The notes below the pieces were generated by a model, which was given only the letters and a program-made list of their open reading frames with translations, searched no databases and was not told the DNA's origin. From Megalonaias nervosa (Eukaryota; Mollusca; Bivalvia; Unionida; Unionidae), in the NCBI GenBank assembly GCA_016617855.1, contig JAECUM010004340.1:1-64000 (forward strand): a DNA stretch of 64,000 nucleotides, given 5' to 3'. Made by a program: the position numbers and the translations under genes. Below, in pieces: positions 52,701 through 58,949 of this stretch. How positions within the stretch are numbered: the first letter of the stretch is position 1; the number at the start of each line of letters is the position of its first letter.

Positions 52701-55700
52701 TGATGGATGTCAGTTGTAAATACTATAATTTCAAAGTCATCTGTAAAATTATGCATTGCATTTTAACATCAAAACATGACAAAAAAAGTTTATGTCATGG
52801 TACTGTACACAAAAGAACAACAGTGATGCAACTCTTGATGCAAACTATCCAAATTTGCTTTAGATGGGGTCTGGAGTGGCTGAATCAGCATATTTTCTGC
52901 AAGAGTTCAATTTTGACAAGAGTGGTTTGTTTTGGCCTAAACTGATAAATTACTGTTTTTCAATGAAAAGTATATTTATCTGGGGAGGTGGGGATGACCG
53001 AAAACCTCAACATGGTGACCGTGAATCCCTACTGGATCCAAAACTGGTTTGGTCCATTTCATGCTAATAAAGTTTTTCCAGGAATAGTTTCTATTCCTTC
53101 AAACCTTTATCCATCCCACGAGAATCTGATGTATTTACTTACAAATACACTGCTGTATAGATGTGCTGCCTTTTGCTGGTGTAATCTTGCCATTAGGGCA
53201 TGGTTTACAGGATGTCTGCCCTACCTCATCCTGGTACTGTCCTGCCTCACACCATTCACACAACCTCGTCACCCTGTCCCAGAAATGTCCTACACTGCAA
53301 ACACCTGAAAAATCAAGTGTTAAAATTCACAATTAACAAGAGTCCCTCCGTGGGATTGATGGTCTACTTGGTGAAAAGAATTTCCAGGAATTCAAGATAC
53401 ACTGTATAACCATTTCTTCCTTTTAACTGTTCAGTGTTGAAACCATCTCTGATATTCTTCAGCAATAACAAGATTTTCAAATTAGCTACTCTAGTACACA
53501 TATTGGGTGTCAGCTTATAAGTCTTTTGGTGAAAACCCCATGTTGATATGTCCATCTATTCCAGAGAAATAACAATAACAAGATGCTGAAGATGACCATT
53601 AGTGGCCATATTGGCTGTCCAAGCAATACCATTTTCATTTAGGACCAACTAGATCAAGTTTCAAGGCATATGTAACAGTACTTTAGGAGAAGTAGTGATA
53701 ACATACATGTGTAATGGACCAATGGATGTCGGATGACATGACAGATGATAGACTACAGATCATCGCATAAACTTATGGTCATAAAAAAAACTGCAAAGAA
53801 ACCCTAGTAATCTCTGCACATAAAACATATCTATGGATAAGATTATAAAAATGCAATAATGATAAATTTTGGTTTAAATCTTAAAATGAAATTTTATATA
53901 TATATATATATATATATTGCATAAAATAAATTCCAAACACATTATCATAATACCACATTTCTGAGTGTATAACGTACACTAATGTATAGCATACACCTTG
54001 ATTTTCAGCCCAACATGACAGAAAAATATTAGTTCTGCCATATAGCATGCATGTGATATCCTACAAATAAAACTCATTTCATCATGAAACAACATTTCAC
54101 CATTTTGTAATGTGCACTGATCATTATTTGCTACATGACATATGACTGGTTTGCAATAAAATAGTGCTTGACTGTTTCTCTGTTCTTTCCTGTCAGTATT
54201 TAATACTTGAATGTGGCAATGTGGCACATTCAATGTAGCACAGCTTGTCTCTCATAGTGTAGGAGTTTCTTGCACAGTCCATGTTGATACTTTGAATATA
54301 TATTCATTCAGAGTCACAACCGAACACAAGATGCTGCTTTATAGTTCAGGTTCAATATAGAACGACACCTCCGAGAAAAATTTTAGTGTCAAAGCTGGAA
54401 AATGTACTTAGACAATGCATCATGTTTGACATATCAAAGCTTTAGTCAGTGCAGATTACCTTTGAAAATACCATGCTGAGTTAGTGAAGCATGGATTACT
54501 GTGTAGTCACAAAGTGGACCACTGTGTAGTCACAAAGAGGATCACTGTGTAATCATAAAGAGTATCAAACATTGTGATTTAAGATCATAAATAAACAAAG
54601 AACCATATTTATTTTCCCTCCAAAAAGGAAAATAAATTGCATATTTGATATATTAACTTCTTTAGTTTAACAAAATAGAACAGTGTCACTGGGATGCTTT
54701 ACTTTACACAGCTTGAAAGCATCTATAACAAAGATGAACGAATTACTAGTCTCTCATTTGTATCTTTGGTCGAGTCACTGAATAAAAACTATGCCATGGT
54801 GTCTTATGAAATGAATTTATTAAAATCAGCAATCAAAGAACAGAATTACTGAGATATGTAAGCTTCATTTATTTTTCAAATAAGTTTAGTAACAATAAGG
54901 CATTTCAACATACTTAATTTTCCATAGTGAGTGAATGTAATGTGTCAATTATACATATCCAAATACAGTATGAATGCAGGCATTACTAAAATGTTTTATT
55001 GGTCCTTGACTAAGATTGTAAAATATTCATGCTTTCATAAAGAATGAAAGAAATAAGCAAATCCCATTAGGTCTAATACATTTAAGTGTGTTGACGAAAA
55101 CCAAGGACAGATGAATTTATTTGTGTTGATGAAAACCAAGGACAGATGAATTTCTATGTTCAATAAATGACTAGAACAACCTTAAGATAGTCTGTGATTA
55201 GTGAATGCACTCGTTTGACTTGAAATGTGATGATGGAACACGAATGCCACCACCAAAGTCTCAGACAAGTTACCTAAATGAAAAACTCACCTGGATGGAT
55301 GGACAGACAAAAAGATGGAAAAAGGGCTACACTATATACACCACTATAATTCCCAGTTGTGGATAAAAACTCTCTAATAAGAGGGAAATTTTACCTGTCT
55401 ATACTAAGATATTTGATTTATAAAATAATTTATAAAAACAACTAAAAACCCTTCATAAGCAAAAAAAAAAAAAAAAGAAGAAAAAAAGAACTCCAACTTT
55501 TACTCTTCTGCTTATGCTTGCATTTCAGGTGAAATGACAAAAACCTCCAGGGGTTAATGAGTCAATATAACTGTAAACCCTTCATACAGACGTTGACACT
55601 TACTGTAGCAATCTATTTCACTGGTAGCACCAAGACTTTCAGTTGTCTGACCCTCTGGACATTTGGAACAATTCAATTGTTTCTCTTTAGCAGTATAGTA

Positions 55701-58700
55701 ACCAAGGGGGCATAACTCACAGCTGCCACTGGTATTATTTTGGTAGGTTCCAGGTTGGCAGTTCACTTAGGAAATGAAGGAAAAACAAATCTTTAAATTT
55801 CAGGTCTTTATTAATAGATGACAAATTTAAAAGAATAACAAAAATTATTACCTGACCCGATCCTTTCACAATGGTTCATGGCTGGGAAAAATAGAATATG
55901 ATGTAAACAAACCTATCAGTAGTGCACAATATTGTATCAAAAGTTATTTTTGCCTGTGATGTGGTCCTAAAAAAAATTATGACATGTCATTTGAAATAAC
56001 AAGATATTAGAAGCATACCATTTTGTGCTTTTGTGTTTTGTGTGTTTTTTCTTCATTTTGGAAGCACAGTCACAGAAATGAAAAGTTAAAATAGTAAGAA
56101 AAATTGCTTTATTGTCTGCAAATCAAGATTCATGAACAAATACCAAAAATGTTTAATCTAATACTATATTTCTCTGATGATATGCCCATACTCAGAAGTA
56201 AACCAACCTCTCATTTTGAGAAATTTTTGCAGATGGGGTAGAGTGGGTGGGAGGCAGAATCTCCCAAAATCACACACACACACACACACCAACACATGAC
56301 CCAGGGATTAACAAAATGTCTGCAAAGATTCATAATATTTTGCAAAACAGATGACAATTTTTCCTGTATTTTTATACTCTAAGCAGCATGAAAAATGCTA
56401 TTAATTCAATAAATCATTGACAGAATTGTCACAGATATTGTTCTTAAAGTGACATTCAAACACTTTATTTAAATCAGTTACTAATGAGAATTTGATTTCA
56501 AAATCTATCAGCTTTATGTAATTTCTTAAATTTGACTGAAGCACTGATTTTTTTACATCATTTTAGTATTGATCAATAATGTACCAGAGTGATCCTGTAT
56601 TGCCATGTACCAGTTTATTGCCATCAAAAGATTGGGATCATTTCCTGTATTGCCTTGTACCAATTTATTGCTAGCAAAAGTTTGGGATCATTTCTGGTAT
56701 TGCCATGTACTGGTTCATTGCTAGCAAAAGATTGGGAACATTTCCTGTATTGCCATCTACTTCAAATTTGGAATTTCAAATCGATAACCAAATTCAACAT
56801 GAGTAATGATTCTGAGATCATTGTGCTTTCTCAGCTAACATGCTGTTAGGTTACAGTCAAGTCACATGCTGTTATGTTACAGTCAAGTCAAATTTTCGTA
56901 ACAGAAGAAATGAACCAATCCTGTTTTGTGTGGTCTAGTACTGAAAGGCTTTATAAAAAAAAAAATCACAAAAATAATTACATTCCAATACTTGTAAATT
57001 CTAAATAATACAAAACACAAATGGACTGAGTGTATTTGTCAATGCTAATCCAGCATTTATTTAAAACAAATATTTTCTAATGTAACTGATCCTATGATCC
57101 ATGACCTATGAATTGTAGTTTTAATTACAATACAATCAGACAATAGTTGCTTGACTATGGCTTGTGAACCTGAAATGATATTTTTAAATAAAATGTTATA
57201 TGTTCTTTGAATGTTTTATGATGAAGAGATTTCACGTCTCTCAAGCTGCTCTAACTGACTTCAACCTAATGAATAGTGAAGCAACGTACACACAATAGTT
57301 TATAACTAGAATCTAATATGATATGGTCACATCTGAGATTAAGGCCATCACCACTTATTGGAAATTGTATTTGACTGTCCCACTAGTCTTTTTTTAAAGT
57401 GAAATATGGTTACTGTCTGGGTCAAAAAATGAAATCTGAGTGACAATAAAACTCAACATACCACACTTGTTGTTAAAATTAAGAACCTGGTCAGGGTTAC
57501 AGGAGAGCTGTGTTTTGAAGACTGTCTGACTGCTGTCAAGAGTAAACTCCTGTGTGTCAAATTTCCCTTCTTTTACATAGGACTGGATCTGGTTTATGGC
57601 ACCATCTACTTCTCCACTGCCAAAAAAAAGAACTTAATATAATATCGGTAGTTGCAATTTAAATGGAAAGAGAGGTACTCACCAAAACCATGGGATCATT
57701 CATCAAAGGAAATTTTCACTAAAACCTTTCAAATATTCATTCACCCAATCATGCATAATGCTATAATAATTTATGATACAACCAAAATACAGGAAATATT
57801 TCAGTGTATGTATCTGCATTTGTCAACAAAGGTTCATTATTATTATACTTAGCAAGGCCATCGTACTTACTATAATTAGCAAGGCCATCATAGTTACTAT
57901 ACTTAGCAAGGCCACCATAGTTACTATACTTAGCAAGGCCATCATAGTTACTATATTTAGCAAGGCCATCATAGTTACTATACTTAGCAAGGCCATCATA
58001 GTTATTATACTAAGCAAGTCCATCAGAGTTGATATACTTAGCAAGCCCATTGAGATGGCAAAGGCAAGCATGACCAAACCGAATTGTGGAAAATAAAAGA
58101 ATAGTTCTAATTGTGTTGTAAACCATCCAGCTTTAAGGCATGGATAGTTTTCTATAACTTTTAAAGATCACTCCCAATAAAATATATGCAATTCTAACTA
58201 AAAGTCAAAATAGTTAGCACTTTACTGTATATATAAAAACATCCTCCATCCACTAAAGTAGATAGGCAGTGGTTAAACCAATAGAAATTTTATTCAGATG
58301 GCCATGCTTAGTAATTATCACTGTATACTAGTATGCTATATTATTTCATCTAATGGATGTAAACACAGTGTTGGTTAATAGAAACCCTTGTATAACAATG
58401 ATCTGGAGATGGCAGATGGGAGATAAATTATCAAGCTCCTCTCCGAAAAATGGTAATTTCAGGCATGAAAATGTCAATTTAGACCCAAAGTTTTCTTTAC
58501 ATGTCAGAAAAGGATACCTGTCTTTATTCTGATGGCTAAAATCTTTCACCTGCCACAAAGAATAGGACAAGTAACATTTCTAACTTACAAGTTACCATTT
58601 AATATTTTGTCTAGTCTGCAACAAATTCAAAATAGCTAGCCACACACTGGTTAAAATGTAACACAAGTAAGCATGACTACCACATTCTCCAAATACCTGT

Positions 58701-58949
58701 TGAAGGTAAAATTAAAAGAGACTTTGTATTCTGATGATCCTGTTTCTCTTTTTCTCCTCCCACTTTGTAGATTACTTGAACAGTCAACATAGATGGCACT
58801 GAGATTGCAAGCACATTCTGAACCAAGTGATAATTGTGCCAGCACCTGGTAAACACTGCGTGTAACATTGATCTTCTTGTCTTCAGGGCAGTTGTCTGGA
58901 CCCAAAAGAGTCAGAGAACCATATAGACTGATGGATGGATCACTGACCT
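19099..58949 (-). CDS. 3' part of a large type I membrane protein gene: ephrin-receptor-like Cys modules, two EGFs, TM, short tail
   Basis: Nine minus-strand exons (58949-58697, 57616-57462, 55765-55604, 53304-53143, 49955-49794, 47974-47687, 25773-25651, 24126-24030, 19345-19099) join with consistent phases (2 once, then 1 six times, then 2) and GT-AG borders, giving 548 residues in the window. Order: N-terminal conserved region (1-135), four six-Cys Ephrin_rec_like/GCC2_GCC3 modules (136-350), calcium-binding EGF (about 355-393), second EGF (394-434), transmembrane helix (about 441-464), cytoplasmic tail (467-548). Similar modules occur in SVEP1-, SCUBE- and Eph-related proteins; none has this exact end, so I give no symbol. 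Likely a surface adhesion or signalling receptor (inference). The N-terminus and signal peptide are not in view. Confidence 0.88.
20107..20165 (-). mobile_element. SINE fragment (family 1)
   Basis: GAGTGATCTGTAAAGATG...GATCACTTGGCCTGCTGAGG matches the 5' (tRNA-like) end of the copies at 17860-18077 and 29543-29797, inverted. Confidence 0.55.
22472..22692. repeat. Minisatellite, unit about 38 bp, about 6 copies
   Basis: Repeats of GTAACTGGTATAATCTTCCT followed by GTTATACTGTAACA. Confidence 0.8.
23459..23880. repeat. Minisatellite, unit 35 bp, about 11 copies
   Basis: Unit GATATTTCAAGGACATCCAA plus AAGTACTTGTATGCA. As 35 is not a multiple of three, two overlapping frames stay open and look like repeat proteins; they are intronic shadows. 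Confidence 0.88.
24030..24126 (-). CDS. Receptor-like gene, transmembrane exon
   Basis: 97 bases, incoming phase 1 and outgoing phase 2, acceptor ATTTTCTAG and donor GAA|GTAAGT. It encodes a short linker EDLTTGQ and the hydrophobic helix IAGIGTGLAVGLLIILVVWL, followed by SLCYMK. A GxxxG-like small-residue pattern (GIGTGLAVG) could support helix pairing (inference). Confidence 0.9.
24141..24260. mobile_element. Palindromic MITE copy G (half copy)
   Basis: Starts ATACCATATATATA, then one hairpin (AGACCCAGATCTGC...GCAGATCAGGGT) and the spacer in reverse orientation (CCACTGATTACTCCTAG); the second half is missing. Confidence 0.75.
24265..24655. repeat. Minisatellite, unit 47 bp, about 8 copies
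   Basis: Unit built from AAATAAGAATAACTTACAGA, TATCAACAATACTGATTTTA and CAAGTCC. Confidence 0.88.
25283..25470. mobile_element. Palindromic MITE copy H
   Basis: Begins ATTTCCATATATATG...GTAAGTCAGG and ends GTATATATGGTAT, with worn hairpins (GCAGATCAGGGTCTG; CCCAGATCTGCCAGCGC...GGCAGATCT) and spacer in reverse orientation. Confidence 0.75.
25651..25773 (-). CDS. Receptor-like gene, second EGF-like domain
   Basis: 123 bases, phase 1-1, between TTATTTCAG and TTTG|GTAAGA. It encodes DNCAGYCSQNGQCNKNSSG...CQCTKGYSGLNCEKY, a six-cysteine EGF without calcium-binding residues. It lies 21.9 kb of intron away from the previous exon. Confidence 0.9.
26440..27320. repeat. Composite minisatellite, unit about 60 bp, about 14 copies
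   Basis: Units of CTCAGGTTATGTCCAGTTAG, TACAGTGTGATATCCAATAC and ATGCTTTAAGTACC, with a shorter variant that repeats GTGTGATATCCAATA inside the unit, giving a higher-order alternation of long and short units. Confidence 0.85.
27440..27575. repeat. Short tandem duplication (44 bp)
   Basis: GACTTATTTTGGCGATGAGA followed by AATGGGAAAACGATGTTCCA occurs twice, with an additional partial copy upstream. Confidence 0.75.
27995..28350 (+). pseudogene. C-terminal fragment of a second LINE type (zinc-finger tail)
   Basis: On the plus strand the order IKWQDKIPDNEVLAQ, LPSIYTILMQSQMQWTGHVA, MPDHWLPRKL and CPQCHGTFRAHINLFNHLQTH is typical of the post-RT tail of a LINE group widespread in animals, with a C2H2 finger near the end. 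Stops and an internal deletion show it is dead. Opposite-strand frames here are shadows. Confidence 0.72.
28672..29275. repeat. Minisatellite, unit about 54 bp, about 11 copies
   Basis: Units of TTTACCATGCCTATCACA, a CAGGCATTTCTAAGTATGCA segment and GTAATTAATCCTGCC. Confidence 0.87.
29472..29905 (+). mobile_element. Palindromic MITE copy I, interrupted by a SINE
   Basis: Left end ATACCATATATAACTGCTTA and CCAACTGCAA...CAGACCC up to 29542. It resumes at 29798 with GCATAATGTGCCAGCAGATC, the spacer, and the second hairpin (AAGACCCTAATCTGCTGG), then a truncated right end CAATTGGACTCGAG. Confidence 0.8.
29543..29797 (+). mobile_element. tRNA-derived SINE (family 1), complete copy with GCATAATG duplication
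   Basis: Flanked by GCATAATG on both sides (29535-29542 and 29798-29805). A tRNA-like head has an A-box-like segment (GAGTGGTCTCAGGACC) and a B-box-like GGGTTAGAGTC. The tail TGTGCTGAAATATGCCATTA, ending in an A-rich stretch, resembles the conserved 3' tails of mollusc SINEs. Other copies in the window: 17860-18077, 20107-20165, 40800-40964. Confidence 0.82.
30755..31935. mobile_element. Palindromic MITE copy J, three-hairpin form, split by a LINE fragment
   Basis: Left end TATACTCACTTATAAGACAA, first hairpin (GATCCTGATCTGCC), reversed spacer (GAATACTCCTAACA), central hairpin (CAGACCCAGATCTGC...GCAGATCTGGGTCTG), forward spacer, then GCATATACCG at 30973. The LINE fragment follows, and the right part resumes at about 31859 (TGCATTATGCTATGGCAGAT) to end GAGTATATATAGTACC. 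It shows the full symmetric form of the family. Confidence 0.82.
30974..31858 (-). mobile_element. LINE 3' fragment inserted in MITE copy J
   Basis: Minus-strand fragment with an (ATT)n tail at 30974-31003 and a 5' truncation near 31858. Frames 31541-31850 (NLGVTLDCTLT, LVLSRLDYCN) and 31181-31438 (YGQRSFAYQGPATWNELP, FKSTLKTHLF) are the RT thumb and C-terminus of a CR1/L2-type LINE, separated by a frameshift. A different family from the 7.7-10.9 kb element. Confidence 0.85.
31937..32492. repeat. Diverged tandem array, left part (unit about 130-150 bp)
   Basis: Units share AAAATCAGATCAGAAATA, GCTCAGCCAATCAGATGCAA and ACCTCATTAATATACA, with copies near 31991, 32120, 32266 and 32368. The last unit stops at the TTA at 32493-32495 and continues at 45914. 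Confidence 0.75.
32496..33770. other. Left unpaired segment of the foldback insertion
   Basis: Starts with its own copy of the terminus (GGGCTGTTCCATTAAAAC) but has no partner in the right arm. AT-rich, with TA repeats at 32638-32665 and no gene recognised. A second copy of the terminus opens the paired arm at 33771. Confidence 0.6.
34284..37991 (+). pseudogene. Arm gene, left copy: three exons, start codon lost
   Basis: Exons 34284-34416 (133 bases), 36990-37225 (236) and 37728-37991 (264) have GT-AG borders (AGAG|GTAGGT, TTTCAG|AC, CAG|GTACAA, TTTTACAG|ACA) and phases 1, 0 that fit; together 633 bases make 211 codons including the stop. The position matching the right copy's ATG is ATA (34284). 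Exon 2 has a cysteine cluster (CQYCCIKQHC) and a Lys/Leu-rich stretch; exon 3 has a Lys-rich run and the hydrophobic LLVLLLFLLSLF. An AATAAA lies at 38402-38407. I recognise no family. Confidence 0.6.
38709..39725 (-). mobile_element. piggyBac-like element, internally deleted, TTAA-flanked
   Basis: CTCTTTACCATCTG at the left and, inverted, CTCTTTACCTTCTG at the right, each next to TTAA (38705-38708, 39726-39729). The other arm has one TTAA at the matching place (about 41232) and no insert, an empty site. At 39389-39102 on the minus strand lies a 95-codon frame starting MATFIYSDD, rich in Asp/Glu/Ser, ending EIDFFL at a stop, with FSLKEIFQL following in frame; this is like the acidic N-terminus and the FF..eLfqLIv start of piggyBac transposases. 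The catalytic part is absent. Confidence 0.82.
40260..40332. repeat. (AT)n microsatellite in the left arm
   Basis: About 36 AT units near the centre of the inverted repeat; the right arm lacks it at the matching place. It yields a chance Ile-Tyr frame. Confidence 0.95.
40369..40440. other. Central spacer of the giant inverted repeat
   Basis: 72 bases between GTTACC (40363-40368) and its inverse GGTAAC (40441-40446). No feature seen. Confidence 0.75.
40800..40964 (-). mobile_element. SINE fragment (family 1) in the right arm
   Basis: Inverse of the family 1 tail and body (GTAGGGTTTAACGCC, CAGCACAAGATAGG, AAGCTTTCTCACATACCCAC), 5'-truncated, flanked by GTCATCATGTT at 40789-40799 and 40965-40975. 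The left arm has no insert at the matching place. Confidence 0.78.
42635..43255. repeat. Two copies of a 200-bp unit separated and followed by (AT)n
   Basis: Units at 42635-42837 and 42998-43190 share TTTAATTCCTGTAGAAACAG, TTGCCTTTGAAAAAGAC, TTAAGAGTCGAAAG and TAGTTTTGCACTGTT. (AT)n runs lie at about 42924-42994 and 43192-43228, then (GT)n to 43250. The GAGTCGAAAG motif recalls the 3' ends of some Penelope-like elements; this is a guess. Confidence 0.6.
43741..44030 (+). mobile_element. tRNA-derived SINE (family 3) in the right arm
   Basis: The head GGTGGCCTAGTGGTTAGAGC has a perfect A-box region, followed by GCAGGTTTGAACCCTGG (B box), as in a tRNA gene. The body runs through CAGCTGCCTCGTTAGGCG and a CCAGTGCTGGTCATCACTAT segment to an A/T-rich end. 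The anticodon stem is not intact, so it is not a functional tRNA. Missing from the left arm. Confidence 0.85.
45914..46150. repeat. Diverged tandem array, right part
   Basis: Continues the array of 31937-32492: GAAGCTCAGCCAATCATATG...ACCTCATTAATATAAACAGG and, about 130 bases on, GTCAATCAGGTATGAGATCA...CTCATTAATATGCATGGATC. Confidence 0.75.
46425..46795. repeat. Minisatellite, unit about 39 bp, about 9 copies
   Basis: Unit TTCTATTGATGCTATCATCA plus ACTGTTATACACATTCAAG; some units lack the middle. Confidence 0.87.
47000..47182 (-). mobile_element. tRNA-derived SINE (family 2), minus strand
   Basis: Inverse reads GCAGTGGCTCATTGGTTAGG (A box) and GCAGCTTTGAATCCTACC (B box), then ACCATGGTGTGTCCTTGGGC. 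The same body appears at 63222-63410. Confidence 0.75.
47687..47974 (-). CDS. Receptor-like gene, Ephrin_rec_like module 4 plus calcium-binding EGF
   Basis: 288 bases, phase 1-1. First a fourth module (CPAGQY...CLPCLQGTYQP...CLPCGKGQTTPSSGA...TC), then a calcium-binding EGF-like domain: VDECLLGIDDC...CTNLEDSYNCECKLGFTGNG..C, with the D-x-E start and aromatic residue expected for Ca binding. Reading through the acceptor into the intron makes a longer open frame, but the splice site CTTATTTCAG fixes the start at 47974. Confidence 0.9.
47975..49793. other. Intron with the 66-bp minisatellite
   Basis: Holds the array at 48055-48750, a T-run near 49127 and a (CT)n at 49409-49443, then (GACA)n at 49720-49745. 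No exon seen. Confidence 0.7.
48055..48750. repeat. Minisatellite, unit about 66 bp, about 10 copies
   Basis: Unit: CCATGGTCCAGCTAGATATA, ACATATTCCCCCCACTCAGC, TGTGTAAAGATTCGTACACA, CAGTACA. The middle copies are nearly identical and the edges decayed, as in recent amplification from the centre. Part of it reads open into the neighbouring exon. Confidence 0.9.
49794..49955 (-). CDS. Receptor-like gene, Ephrin_rec_like module 3
   Basis: 162 bases, phase 1-1. Module: CSKGYEMNPLGGCHPCPKGTYKD...CQSCPYGFTTKSDGT...SC, six cysteines. Acceptor TTTTGTAG; donor TAG|GTTAGT. Confidence 0.9.
50215..50413 (+). mobile_element. Palindromic MITE copy K
   Basis: TGTAAGTCGAATCCAACTGC at the left, TGGACTTGACTTATAAGGAA at the right; hairpins worn (CAGATCTGCC..., GATCAGGGTCTATG), forward spacer TTAGGATTAATCAGTAGAA. 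Confidence 0.8.
51149..51290 (-). pseudogene. Decayed duplicate of module 2 exon
   Basis: The inverse strand keeps YQDEVGKT in place of YQDEVGQT and the flanking bases align with 53150-53290 (for example CCAACCTCATCCTGGTA against CCTACCTCATCCTGGTA), but stops and frameshifts break the frame and the cysteines are lost. A dead exon left in the intron. Confidence 0.65.
53143..53304 (-). CDS. Receptor-like gene, Ephrin_rec_like module 2
   Basis: 162 bases, phase 1-1. Module: CSVGHFWD...CEWCEAGQYQDE...CKPCPNGKITPAKGST...QQC, six cysteines. A decayed copy of this exon lies at 51149-51290. Confidence 0.9.
53305..55603. other. Intron between modules 1 and 2
   Basis: A (TA)n of 12 units at 53894-53917, a 24-bp triplication with CACTGTGTAGTCACAAAG (54498-54560) and a duplicated GAAAACCAAGGACAGATGAA (55097-55150). 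No exon seen. Confidence 0.65.
55604..55765 (-). CDS. Receptor-like gene, Ephrin_rec_like module 1
   Basis: 162 bases, phase 1-1, one module: CQPGTY...CELCPLGYYT...CSKCPEGQTT...DC, six cysteines. C-x-P-G-x-Y and C-P-x-G-x-x-T are the family hallmarks. Donor ACA|GTAAGT. Confidence 0.9.
55766..57461. repeat. Intron with a 54-bp minisatellite
   Basis: (CA)n at 56272-56288 and about 3-4 copies of TTGCCATGTACCAGTTTATTG plus CAAAAGATTGGGATCATTTCC at 56590-56755. No exon seen. Confidence 0.7.
57462..57616 (-). CDS. Receptor-like gene, second exon
   Basis: 155 bases, incoming phase 2 and outgoing phase 1, acceptor TTTGGCAG and donor GTG|GTATGT. It encodes SGEVDGAINQIQSYVKEGKF followed by a strand-rich segment ending in CNPDQVLNFNNKC. 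It completes the domain begun in the previous exon; the two cysteines precede the first cysteine-rich module. Confidence 0.85.
57617..58696. repeat. Intron with a 27-bp minisatellite
   Basis: About 7 copies of TAGCAAGGCCATCATAGTTA plus CTATACT at 57845-58045. Because 27 is a multiple of three, frames stay open on both strands; these are not genes. Confidence 0.85.
58697..58949 (-). CDS. Receptor-like gene, exon with RRKR site (first seen)
   Basis: The acceptor TTTATTTTCAG precedes 58949 and the donor is CAG|GTATTT at 58697. It encodes 83 residues starting VSDPSISLYGSLTLL, with two close cysteines (CAC), a third (DCSS), and SGRRKRETG, a furin-type RXXR site. It is followed by an alternating-hydrophobic strand (YKVSFNFTFN). 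N-glycosylation sequons NVT, NLS and NFT suggest an extracellular position. The shape (strand after a basic cleavage site) recalls a SEA-like or similar cleaved fold, but I cannot assign a family. More 5' exons must exist because the incoming phase is 1. Confidence 0.85.

Larger units (their letters stand above)
49956..53142. other. Intron with MITE copy K and the dead exon
   Basis: Contains MITE copy K (50215-50413), a 55-bp duplication with CAATCTCCAGGCTTGATCAG (50713-50795), and the decayed exon at 51149-51290. Otherwise AT-rich. Confidence 0.7.

Noticed and set aside
57773..58096. Repetitive Ile/Leu-rich frames on both strands
   Set aside because: Produced by a 27-bp minisatellite, a multiple of three; no start context or splice support.
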